A stretch of DNA of 64,000 nt, taken from positions 28,430 to 92,429 of the forward strand of contig VXAA01003916.1 in NCBI GenBank assembly GCA_013399115.1, in the 5' to 3' direction. Each line of letters opens with the position of its first letter. Position 1 is the first letter of the stretch. The notes below the pieces were generated by a model. The model was not told the DNA's origin. It did no database searches and saw only the letters and a list, made by a program, of their open reading frames with translations. This DNA comes from Anseranas semipalmata. Lineage: Eukaryota > Chordata > Aves > Anseriformes > Anseranatidae. The position numbers were made by a program, and so were the translations under genes. This document shows positions 36,700 to 48,500 of this stretch, piece by piece.

Positions 36700-39600
36700 T
36701 AAAAAATATATATGTTCCTCATCTCTATCAAAGGCATCAGTTTAAAACTTTTTTTAAACCATATGTATTACTTCAGTATGTGGAAGAAGCTTTTTTTCCA
36801 CTCTTTTTGTTCTAATTTGCATTACAAGAGGATCACTTAGATTGTTTCTACCAGTTTGCTCTTCTGGCAAAAATGGAAATATAAACGTACTGGTATGTCT
36901 CTTTATAAAGATTCCTTTCCAGAAAAAGGAGCTAGTATATCTGTTTGAAATACTTGAACATGCTAGTCAGTATTTACTGCTGCAGATATAAAACCAAAAC
37001 TTAAGTTTTGTGGACAGAAAAGCTATTGCTAGGTCTGGAGGGTGGGTTCCCTCTGGAGAAATAAATCCCATTCTCCATTACCTGTTCCTCCATCTTTACT
37101 ACTTTATACGCAGCATTTTTCATGCATGCCTAGGAATAGGTGTCAGCAGAATACATCACTCCAAATCAGCTGTGCTTCTATGAGCTAGCTGAATTAGTTA
37201 CTAGGTGGATGCTGAAAGACCTTTGATCTTAAGAAGACAAAGCAGGAGCTTGAGTCTTGGTTTTTTTGTGTGTGTGTTTTTTTTTTTTTCTTTTCAAAGG
37301 TTTCCCCAGAAAATAAATGCTTGAACTAGTGCTGCATTACCTCTGACTGCATGCAATTTCTGTTCTCCACTGAGAGTTTTAGAGGCCAGTGTATATTAGA
37401 CTGCATAACCCAGGTTAAACATGTAAAACAAGTACAAATCATAGTTTGCACTGATTCAGTTTAATTCATTGTAAAACTAACAGAAACTGTTACAATGAAA
37501 ACTGTATCTTACAGTAGTTCTGCCTGCTAACATTAAGAACTCAAAAGAGATAGTAACAGGTGAAAATCCTCCTCCTATATGGATATCAGACAGTTTTAAA
37601 GCAAAAACTCCAAAAACACCTCGGTTGAACAGCCCCTGAACTTGATTATCTGTGTCTCTGCTGTTTCTCTACTTAACACATCACTGCTCAGTGAATCAGA
37701 CATTCAAAGTTTTTTTGTTTTTTTTTGTTTTAACATCCTCAGCTTACGACTGTGCAAATAAGATTCCCAAATCCATTCCTCAGATCAAATAAAGGTAATT
37801 ACAGAGCTTACTGTGGGCGATTCCCAGTGGGAGGGTGGGAGTGGCCACGGGTGGGGCTGCAAGGTGAATACTGTACATGCACAACAGAGAAAATGGGAAT
37901 GTACCACACCCATCATAAAACATGCTGCCACAGCCAGCAACAGAAACCATTAGGGTGGATCATCATACACACCTTCTCATAAAGACAGAAAGATGGCATG
38001 AGATCCCAAGATGAACTCTCAAGTCACAGGGAGATGAGCATGACTCACTGAGAGAAAAGGAGCCTAAAATAAATTATGAGACTACTAAAGGATCTGTGCC
38101 ATGTGTCCCCCCATGTTTCCCCTATGTAATGTTTCCAAATGGGATTAATAGGGTACACCACATTGCATATAGCCCTAAAGCTATCAATAGGTAATTCATG
38201 GGAACATTTTACTACTAATCATGCTTATTACACTAGCACATAACAAGCAAGGAACAACAGGGCTACAACATGTTATGTTGTGTAGAGTAGCTGACAATTC
38301 CTGACCCACGTTACTTATTATGCCACTCAGTTGTTCTGAAATTCTTTGAGACTTGAACCAATCTCATCTCTCAGCATTTATCTTTAAAGCCAACTGACAT
38401 TTGCGTTTCCATTAAAATTTAATTGTGAACTCTAGAAAAGACATTTTTTATAGAAAATATTCTGAATAGCCATGGACCACTTTGGAAACCCAGAACCAGA
38501 CTAGCCATAGTAGAAGGGAAAAGGATATAGAGGAATATATCAAAAGAACTAACAATATGATGGAAGAAAGTAAAGTGACATGGACTTTCATTGCAGGGAG
38601 CGGAAAGGAAAGAGGATGGATAAATACTTAGGAAGAGACAAACTACAGAATGATAGGAGAAAGGGACACTGAAGGGAAAAAAGGTGATGTGAAACAGGGC
38701 TACAGAAAAGGTAAGAGTGAAGCAGAGACGGAGGGACTATGAGGGACACCTGCAGAAAAGGGAAGTGATAACTCCCCAGTATATTCTCCTAGCTTTCAGC
38801 AAACTGCAGTGCATGAATTTTTGAGCCAAAGAAGGTATCTCTATCTGCCGTTCAATTTTATGACTATAGCTGCTTTACCTTTGCCTCTTCCTATTGCTTT
38901 TTATAAGTCACTTGATTGTACTGATGGCTCTGCTGTACTTGCATCTATACACTGCCACTCCCCAGATCTGATGCAGAGTAAAACTTTGCTCTGAATTCAG
39001 TTACATACTTGCTGTCATCAGCCCATGAACATACTTTGCCGTTATCTCTTGTGCTAGTTTTACCTGCCAACCAAGTTGGTTATTCATGAAAGAATCACAG
39101 TTTCTGTATCATATTAACTACTTCAACTCTTGGAATCGAGTCTGACTTCTTGCTTAGATGTCTAGTGTAAAGCAATGAAATTTCATTCTGCTTATTCAGG
39201 AAACAGCACAATCACTCATCCAGAAAACAGGACAGAGTATGCAAAGGATAGGGTTTTGAAAATACCATCAGAGTTGCAAAGCTGGTAGGGAGAGCTAACA
39301 TCTTTCTTCATTAGGTTAACTGGTGGAGTTGGAAAGATGTACTGGTGTTTATGTGAAGAGCAAAAAGGTGTGGGGAAAACCAAGTCCAAATGACAAACTC
39401 ATTCACCTTCTTTGCTAAATTTTCCCATGCTTGGTTTCTGTTCTATGATGAGTTCCCTTTCTGCTGACCAGATTACTTCCCATTTTTTTCATTAAGAAAA
39501 ATGGAAAAAAATCAATCTCACGGACTCTTTTTAAAAAGTATATTTCAGACAATGTTACAGAGGAAACTATAAGCATGCAAAATCTCTTAACTAGCATATG

Positions 39601-39890
39601 GCTGGTTCAGGTAATGCACCTGTTCTGTTGACAAAAGTGGCAAACTCTTACAAAACAAACTGGAAAACTAGACTTTAGAGTTCCTTTGTCTAAAGCCTAA
39701 TTTTGCTGATAAAACCCCACATGGAATAACTGTTTTTAAACCTTTGCCAATAAGATTTGAAACTAAAAACAAAAAGGCAAGAAAACACACTTCTGTTTCC
39801 CTATGGTTGTAATTGATGAAGCAGAAAAGTTTTTTGTTTTTTTTTTTTTTGATTTAGTGTCTGTTGCTGTGCACTTGTGTAAACACCATG
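36700..39890. other. Intergenic / upstream of FOXN1
   Basis: No gene recognised. It includes T/GT-rich low complexity at about 37259-37300, a G-run cluster at 37829-37856 and a purine-rich block at 38505-38770. Nothing else can be supported. Confidence 0.5.
37829..37856 (+). other. G-run cluster with G-quadruplex potential
   Basis: Five runs of three or more G lie within 28 bases, with spacers of 1, 1, 9 and 1 bases. This fits a relaxed G4 pattern. It is isolated in AT-rich sequence and no promoter features were identified around it. Confidence 0.5.
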
Positions 39891-39894
39891 GTGT

Positions 39895-40200
39895 GCCTAC
39901 GCCTTGAATACGACATGCAGCTTTCATCCTCCCCATCTCAGAAAGGAGTTAGCAGAACTAGAAGTTGTTCAGGAAAGGGCTGCAGGTATAATAAGAGGTC
40001 TGGCAATGGCTACAGAATGAGGAATGAGAAATGACTAAGTAAGCTTCTGCCTGGAAAAGGGACAATGGTGTGGAGGAAAAATATAATAAAAATCTAGTAA
40101 ATCACAAACGAAGTCCTTTCAGGGACAAGCAAGCTCCTCCTTCCTCACAGCTGGTGTTAAAAGTAACAGGTGGAGGATAAAATATAAACTAAAAAGAAAA
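39895..40200 (+). repeat. Degraded CR1-type LINE ORF2 C-terminal fragment
   Basis: The plus strand reads like the CR1 segment encoding ELEKVQRRATRMIKGLE and the following SLEKRRLRGDMIEVYK part. Here it is ELEVVQERAAGIIRGL followed by a strongly decayed continuation with 'AATGGTGTGGAG'. Stops are present. The orientation is opposite to the two larger copies. Confidence 0.6.
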
Positions 40201-40829
40201 GCTAAAATTTTGATGTAAGGATGGGAACCTGGGCTAAAGACCACAGTGATAGTGACACTGGCTAAATATTTTACTATGTTTAGCCATGCAAAGGAACATC
40301 CTGGATCTGCCTCTTAAAATGTTTGTTTCTATACAACAGATTTAGGACAAATGTCTTTTTTTTGGAGGGGAAAGAGTTTGTTTATAGAGATAGTTGCAGT
40401 ATTTTATAAGTGTATTTCTATAGCAGATTAAAATCCTGTTGCAAACACTCCACTTTTCCCTCCACCTACCCAAAAGCATCTGGACATTCTAAAGCTCCTA
40501 ACTGCTCTTGGTTGAGAGCATATCTGAACATGGTGGCAATTGCCCTGGGTCTCTATACCGTACCCAGTGATCATTTGGTGTTTAGCCTTGCCCGCAGGCA
40601 GCCCTTAATGAAGAGAAGAAAACCCTGATAATTCAGGAATGATCTCATATAAAAATGGCACCCTTCTCTTATGTGAACGTGGTACCTTGATGTAGGTCAC
40701 CCAAAATATCGGTATACGTTTTAGCGTATGACACTGCAGACCACTGTGCTGTCTACCCCTGAAATTTCTAAGAGAATTGCTACATCCAGGCTTTCTTATT
40801 TTCTCTTTTCCCATTTGTCATTACATCTT

Positions 40830-41230
40830 TTTTGTATTTTATAATGCCACCATGTTTCTAACACTCAATTCCCTTCAGTAATATTTGTCTTAACTGTTCA
40901 CACACAATCCTAATTTACTAGTACATGTGGATGTCATCAATTGATTTACTTTCTCTCAAATCTCTAATGAGAATAATAAATGACATTAGAGTTAATCCTA
41001 AACTCTGAAGTACCCCACTAGACAACTTGCTCTGTTTAGATTTATCAAATTGAGTTCATCATTATTCCAGTCGGGTATCAGTTCACATAATAAAATGCAA
41101 ACCCTAGTTCATGCGAAATTATTCCACAACCAGATCTACTTGAGTAGAATCTACACTTCTACGGAGTTCTGGAAACAAACTCCCTCCTTGCAAACTCATC
41201 CAATATCGTAGCATTCAGATTACTTATAAC
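40830..41230 (-). repeat. Possible degraded CR1-type LINE RT fragment
   Basis: On the plus strand, 'AAACTCTGAAGTACCCCACT' and the preceding 'ATAAATGACATTAGAGTTAATCC' resemble the complement of the CR1 segment encoding [21 protein letters not shown]. It is highly diverged and the borders are unclear. Confidence 0.4.
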
Positions 41231-42249
41231 ACTGCCAGAGCAACTATTCTATAGGAATCCATTCACTTGGAGAGATGTAATGTCAGGCAAGCTGTAATGC
41301 AGCTACAGCCAAACCCTACTCCCTCCCTGAGGACAGCAAATACATCCCATGTAATATAATGCAGAAAGGGTCTCATGGTTGCAAACTTTCTTCACCCACA
41401 CTTGAGATTATAGCTACTCCGGCCCCAGTGAATTAAGCTTCTTTTCCACATACTCCAGCTAAACATGCAAAAGTTATTTCAAGAGACAGCTAAATGTGGG
41501 CAGTAACCACTAACTAACCGTGAGAGAATTAAGCATAGAGCCCTGGAATAAGAAAGCAAAAACAACATAGTTAAATTAAAAAGACTCACAAACAGATCTA
41601 AAGTCAGAAGAGAAGAAAACACACTACTTCGAAGCACTGCAAAAGCTATTCAAGTATCCTATAATCAAGGTCCAATACGTACTGGAAATAGAAGCAAGAA
41701 AGCAGTAAGAAACTGATGCGGCAAAACCACAGTGTAGTGCTGTGTTGTGGAGATTGAAATCCTGCTCCTGAAAATGTTTTCTAAAAACAGAGCGAGCCTA
41801 AGTGACACGAATGTTACAGATCAGCAAAGCAATCACAGCTATCACCAACCATGATCCAGCACAACCTGCAGTGTCAATCAGGAATAAGCTTAAAAATAAG
41901 CTCTTGTGTTCATTTTAAGCAACAAAAAGTTCTGATTCTCACTAATGATACCCTTTTCATCTGAAGACTTTCCATATAAATAATTACTCATAGAAAGATT
42001 CCCATACACATGGCAAGTTTTAGTCACAAAATTTTGGTCACTTCTGCAATGTTGGGAACTTGCTATTACCGGAGGCAGATTTTTAACTACAAACTGAAAG
42101 GTGGAATTGTAAAACTTGATGGCTTCTCGGACTCTTTTCTCATAAAAGACAGAAAATAAAATCCCAAATAGTTAATTCCTTCTTGCACTGGAAAGCATCA
42201 GTGTGATTTGGAGAGGAAAAAGATGATTTACTGCTTTGGGGAGGGGGCA

Positions 42250-42490
42250 GAGAAGAGGCGAGTAGATCACACAAGCCAGTGTCAAGCAAGGATCAGTAAG
42301 CTGCCTAAGGCGTGCATGCAGTATGAATTACGAATTGGGGAACATCCAAACTCACCTTCCTCTCATGAAAACTGATCTCAGCCCCAAGGGGTGGAGAGGG
42401 CATTTACAGTAACATACAGCGTTTAGAGCAGCTCTGATTGCTTAGACGGCCCGGTGCCGAGCTCTGGTGAAGTGTATCGCCGGCAAAATA
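42250..42490 (+). promoter_or_regulatory. Small CpG-containing patch upstream of FOXN1 coding exon 1
   Basis: About nine CG dinucleotides occur within 240 bases, clustered at 42446-42483 (ACGG, CCGG, CCGA, TCGCCGG), in surroundings that have almost none. The patch lies about 3 kb before the first FOXN1 coding exon, so it might be a proximal promoter or alternative first exon. No TATA box, initiator or strong donor was identified inside it. The functional label is speculative. Confidence 0.2.
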
Positions 42491-43006
42491 CCCTCCAATG
42501 TCCAGAAAAGACACAAAAAAAAGGATTGTTAAAACTATGGATTGGTGCCACAAGACTCCAGTCATGCAGAGCTAATAGATCAGCTGCTGCTACCGTGCTT
42601 ATCCAAACACTCAGCTGAGGTTACAGTTTCTCACTATTTTCTTTTTTTAAAGATAGTTATCTTATCATAGGAGCCTAGGATTGTCACGCAACATTTACAA
42701 AAGTAAAAATGACATGGGTTTGGGGAGAAATGGTTCCAGCTACATCTGGGATAATCAGATTCCTTTTTCCAAATCAAAGCATCATTGTTTTCTTTAACAA
42801 GCCCTACATCTAGGCAACCCACAATTTTCTTAAGTTTTGTGTCACCCAGTAACAGTTGCATGACTGTACTGCAAATGATTTATTGTAATCCTGACTATTG
42901 ACAACCTCCACTGACCACAATTTTGTCTCTCTTAAAGATATGCCAGCAGGTGGTTAGAATCGTCTTTTCTAAAACCCATATTAACAATGCAAAGTGTTTT
43001 GGATTT

Positions 43007-43028
43007 TATATATATATATATATATAAN
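43007..43028. repeat. (TA)n microsatellite with one ambiguous base
   Basis: Ten TA units followed by AA and a single N at 43028, the only ambiguous base I noticed in the window. It is probably an unresolved repeat length or consensus base. Confidence 0.85.
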
Positions 43029-45366
43029 AAAACAAAACCCCAGATTTAAAGAAAAATAACAGCGAATATTTTTGCAGTGCATTAATTGGGCAGTTTCTAA
43101 CTATTTGTCCTCATAACCTGCTGTGATATATATCAGTGAACATGAAGTCGCAAATGACTTTCAGAGTGAGAAGTCTGGATTCTAAGAAGAAATGAGAAAG
43201 CCAGAAGTACGCAGTCAGAGTTTTTTTCCCTCACAGCTAGACATAGCCACAGTGTATCATTCCTATGGCAAGGATAACTTGGAAAGGCAGATATTAGTGA
43301 GCTGCCTAAGATTGGTGCTGATCTTCACGTGAAAACTGAAAACAGCTCTGGAATTATAGGCTTTTTTCTTTTTTTTCCTCCCATATTAAATATCCCTCTG
43401 AAATGGATTCTCAACAAAAGCATTAAATGATCGCTACTAAATGCGGGTTATCAGCTTGACACTGTTTTAGTGCAAGGCTGCTTCTCATTTAATATTCAGT
43501 GAAACAGTTTCACTACGCAGAGGGGACTTATAATATTAAAATGGCAATAAGACTCCTCCTTTCCCACCAGCTTCCATGAGACAGCAAAATAAAATCTATA
43601 AACAACACCTGGCAAAAGTTTTGGAGAGGAAGGACAATAATCATTTGGTTTTCCTGGTCCACATTGTATTTATTTTGTATATATTTATATCCAAATAACC
43701 ATGATATATTCACTTTGTTTCTGACCTGCTGAATTAACCCTTTAGCTAATGCATTTTTTCTGGTTCTGTCACAGATCCTAGTGGTAAATAGAATGGGAAC
43801 AGAAAAGCTACAGACATTATTATACTCTGCAATCAAAGCTTTTTGACTTACCCGTTTTCTTATTTTCATTAATCTGATTTTCTTGAAACCAAGCTCCTCC
43901 TTTTTCTTTATTTGTGACCATTTGTCAAATGGTTCTTGCAACGCAAAAGCCATTAGGCAAGAACTGTAATGGTACAAAAGCTTTTAATGAAATTCTAATG
44001 CTTAAGACCACAAATTAGGCAGTTGGGTTGAAGAATTGCAATATAAAAGAGAGGTCAGATACAGCTTTATATAACCTGCAGATAAGTGGGAAACCTGCAC
44101 TAAGAGAGCAGACAGTGTGGAACATTTACAAATATACACACATACATATTTCTAAGTTGTCAGTTTTCCCACCTGCTCCTTTCAAGACGAGCATCAGTTA
44201 GAAGTTCATCTCCTCACCAGCCTCCAGTTAAGTTACTGGGAGATGAGCCTGTGCCCAAGACATTCCTGAACTTTCACTAACATCATTTTTTCCTTATATA
44301 CTAGAGGTCTCATACTTGATTTCCAAGCCCCATTGTGTTTTCTTCCCTTGGGCAGTGTAGTCTTACTCATCATAAATACAGATTTCTCTTTGAACTATAA
44401 AGGCAAAATAGATTTTCCACATTTTTAAGTGATGTATCTTTGTTAACCAAACCAAATAAACCCCTTAGTTATTTACCTAACAGCCATTTAAACATGTGGC
44501 AAAGTCTTTGCAAATTAACTCCTGAAGTGTCTTTTATCCTGATTTATACACCCGAAATCTAGACTACGCACACAAGACATCTTTACAAAAGTACACACTT
44601 GGTGCACGATTATGTGCGTGAGATGGAAAAAGGATTTGAGTTGTTCCTTTACAGTTTTACTGTAAATTTACAGTGAACAAGGACTGGGAAAAAAATGATA
44701 GACAATAAAACTCTAGATGATTAAATTTATTCATCTTACTCTGAAGAATACCATCAGATATGTCTAAAATATCCAAAGATCAAAGATTGGGAACTTGAGA
44801 AGAGACATAACTAACAAAAATAGGTATGGAATGTTGAAGTTATTTACATATCTCAGCTACTTTAAATCATGCAAAACAGAAGGAAAGTGCTGAACGGATT
44901 GGTAGTAATAAAAAAGCAAAAGCAAACATATAAGTCAATAGTACCCATCAGTCTAAGTAATGATAACAAACCCCTTTGTTTTATATAGTCCCGCTGAAAG
45001 CAATGAGAGTTCATTAATATAACAATATCGCAATATAGAAATATTGCTATGTTTGCATAACCCCAAAGCAATAAATTTTCATTAACTTATGAACTGATAG
45101 AAAAAAAAGTAATTATTTTTATAAAAAAAAAAGTGGTAAATCCATATAACACAGTATCACATCATCATTGTAATTACACCTACACATAACACCTACACAA
45201 CAATTCTCTGAGAGCTAAAGAAAAAAATTCAAATGTATTAGGAATTCTGCAGATTAGATTATTGGCCAGCTGGATGTCTAATACTGCCTAGTCGCATAAC
45301 AAGATGGATTCTTTTACATTTTATGTTTTAGAAAATATTTATTGTAATTTGATTTTATTATGACAG

Positions 45367-45515
45367 GATTTCCATCTGAAGTGGATTTGGTAATGGTTTC
45401 ACTACTTCAAGATCAATCTAATATTAAATTTTCTTCTTCGGACACTCTGGAAAGGGACCAACAGGAAGACCTCATGAAGACACAGGGGGATTCAGTATCC
45501 CCAGTTCAGCAAACT
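45367..45515 (+). CDS. FOXN1: FOXN1 coding exon 1 (start codon)
   Basis: The acceptor ATGACAG ends at 45366. The coding part runs from ATG 45393 to 45515 (41 codons, phase 0), with donor GTGAGT at 45516. It encodes [20 protein letters not shown] and then [29 protein letters not shown] and the DLM segment match human FOXN1. The 26 bases before the ATG are 5' UTR and stay open in frame. The ATG at 45360 lies across the intron border and would be removed by splicing. Confidence 0.88.
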
Positions 45516-48500
45516 GTGAGTAAGATGGCCCAGTTCTGGTCTCTTTCCTCAGAGGCACAAGCTCAGATAGAATATTCAGCAACTGCTTCACTAAGTCCCA
45601 GCATACTTAATGTTAACAAAGTAAACATTGAAAGTTTTATTTCTGAAGAGTAGAAATCTTACTTACTGTTTTGAGTTGATTTTAAGCTTCATAGTATATT
45701 TCCCATCTGATCCCTAGTAAATAAAAATAAACAGATATAACAAAAATGTTTTTCTTAATTCCTATTACAATTTTTTAAAATAGTATTACTTTAAAAATAA
45801 AACAAGCAATCTAGCTAGCCACTAATCTAGTAAAAATGCTACATTTAAAGTAATTTTCATCCTATTTCTACTTTAAAAGGGGAAGGAAAAAAAGGGGGGG
45901 AGACAGACAGAGAGACATCAAGACTTCTTTGTCCATTCCCTGCCAGTGGAGGATACCTTCAAGCACTTCAGAATTCCTTGGACTTTTTTGGAATAAAATG
46001 ATCCCTCCCCGTTGCCTTTATATTCACCATGTTTACCTTTCATAACAAAAGTACAACGAGAATGTCATGCTTTTGCTGCCCTACTATGATAAATTTATGT
46101 AAACCACCTGGTTTATTATTTTTTCATCAAACAGCCAAATAACCAATGTTACACTTTTATTATGAAAATTTCAGGTGGATAATTGACAGCACTGCTATTC
46201 ATACAGCTTTATATAACTAAATATAGGTTTTTTTGTTGTTGTTTTTTTAATTCTCATTTAACAAAAGATATCATAAACACATGTATTAGGACTACGGAGA
46301 AGAGCAATTAAGTAAGAGTTAAGAAGTTACAAACTGAGCAAGTTCATATTGACATGAGAAGCCAGAAAGCGTCATGAGGTCAGCTTTGCTTTTTGCAGGA
46401 ATCCATGATTGAATAAAGTTCCTAAATTAATACCTTTGACCCACAGACCCATGTGTAGATGAATGAAAAAGCTCTGCCACGTTCCACTCTGCAGAAAACA
46501 CTGGGTTTTATGCAAACTTCCCTTTGGGACTTCTTCAAATCTGGTTCTTCCATGAAGGCATACATTCCTTTACCTGCTCTACTAAAACACTGTACAGGCA
46601 ACTTGGATTTAGAGAGGGAAGGAGAAAAAGGGTCTATCTGATAATCCAACCTGACTTTTTATATATCACAGAACATTACATTCTCCCCTTCTCTGAACGC
46701 AATAACCCGCTCTTGAGTTAAGCATGTGTTCTCAAAAGGCATCCAGGTTGTTATTCATCCTAGATGTCACAAAGAATATGCATAATTCCTAAGCTGAATA
46801 TGTTCAGCTTCAGGATCCAGACACTAGTTCTCGTTAAGCCTTTCTCCTCTAGATTAAAGAGCCCTTTACTAGCTGTTATTTTCTTTTTGCTAAAGTGCAA
46901 AAGGGAAGGGAGGAGATGAGACAGGAAGAAGGTTAAAATGTCTGCCTAGAGCCTACATGTCTCACAGAATGAGTGTGGTTATGTTAATGAAAGGAAGTGA
47001 TGTAACTAGCAACATATCTGGCAGCTTGTAACACCATCAGAGAATGAGATCAAGCCTATTTGACTAAACTTGTATATGACAAGATTTGTGGTTATCATAT
47101 TCCTGTCATTTAATCTTTCATCGCTTGATCATACATCATCTTTCCCCTGAAACTGTCAGATCAACTAGTCAAAAGTTGCCTAAGACATCCTGCTTTTCCT
47201 GGATAGTTGCACAAATTAGGATTCTCAATTCTTTTACTAATTTACCTTTGAACAGTTTTGGACACCAGGTAATCAGAAAACCCTTTAGATTTTTCAGGGC
47301 TTCTCTGTATTTATCATCAATAATATATTTTTTAATGTACTGGAAAAATATTTGTTCATCCTAATCCTAAATAAATGCCAATAATTCATTGCAGGATAAT
47401 CCCAGTTATAACTGCCAACCGTATGAGTCAGACTGCAGGACAGAAAGGAAAAGTTCAGAGTCTTCTCACAGCCCCAGCCCTGCTTCTCCAGCCCAGGATC
47501 AAATTCATGGGAGATACCCTGCAAGCCAAGGAATCCACTGTGGCAAGAACAAATTTAAAGTCTCCTTCAGTGCAGAAAAATTCAGACGGTACAGTTATGA
47601 GGAAAGTACTGTAGGAAATTATGACAGGTTTCTCAAGAGCAGCAGAAACCCCTTTCACCCTTACAAGAGGCAGATCAGTGAAGATGTCTTCCAGGAAGCA
47701 CATCAAGCCCTCCCACCAGAAGGTCCACCTTTCAAAAATGCTAGAAGCATTGACAGTTTTGAGGGTCTACCAGGATCTACAGGCCCTGACGAGTCGGAGT
47801 CATTTCCAACACACATTCCAAACATCTCCTCAGAACAACCATGGTGTAACAGTCTCCAATACAGCACCCCAGGTCAAGATCACAGTTCACAAGTCATGGT
47901 CAGTATCTTTTCTATTTATTTATTTTTCTCCTGTTTTCAATGGCAAAAATATGCTTTGCGAATTATTTTCTTATCTCAATGTGACTACACAGACATTTAG
48001 TCCCTTTTGAAGTTACAGGCTGGAGTTCAGGATAGACATCTATATTTAACTGCCAAAGCTCTCTATTTTATTGACTTTCCCTACTGGAAAACAGTCTTCA
48101 GAAAGGTGCACAATGGCAAAGGATTTTCCAGTAGACACAAACATTAAAATTTCAAATCCTTCCTGACAACAGGTTTTATACCACTATCAATCAATTAGTG
48201 TTCTCAAGGGACAAAAGTTCACAAAACAGTATTTTTCAAGCACAAGGACACGCGCATCTAAGAACATATACAGACTTTTTACAACACCTTAGCTGACCTG
48301 CATTTTTCTGGGCACTAATAGAAGAGAAACTCTAAGACATCAGCCCTATTTAAAATTAAATACAAGATCTGTTTGTGGTATGTACAATGTAAAGGTACGA
48401 GGGGTAGTTCACATACTGGATAGAGGCAGTCTATTTAGGGCAGCACAGAGATCCCTGAAGAGCAAGGAAAGTTACACTCCAGTATCTCCACAAGATATCT

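Noticed and set aside
43075..43200. Possible second MIR-like element (CCTCATAACCTGCTGTGATATA)
   Set aside because: Only about 20 bases resemble the MIR 3' region; not enough to support the call.
47455..48010. ORFs of 129 (+) and 83 (-) codons overlapping FOXN1 exon 2
   Set aside because: They are shadows of the FOXN1 frame, which contains the conserved HPYKR block.
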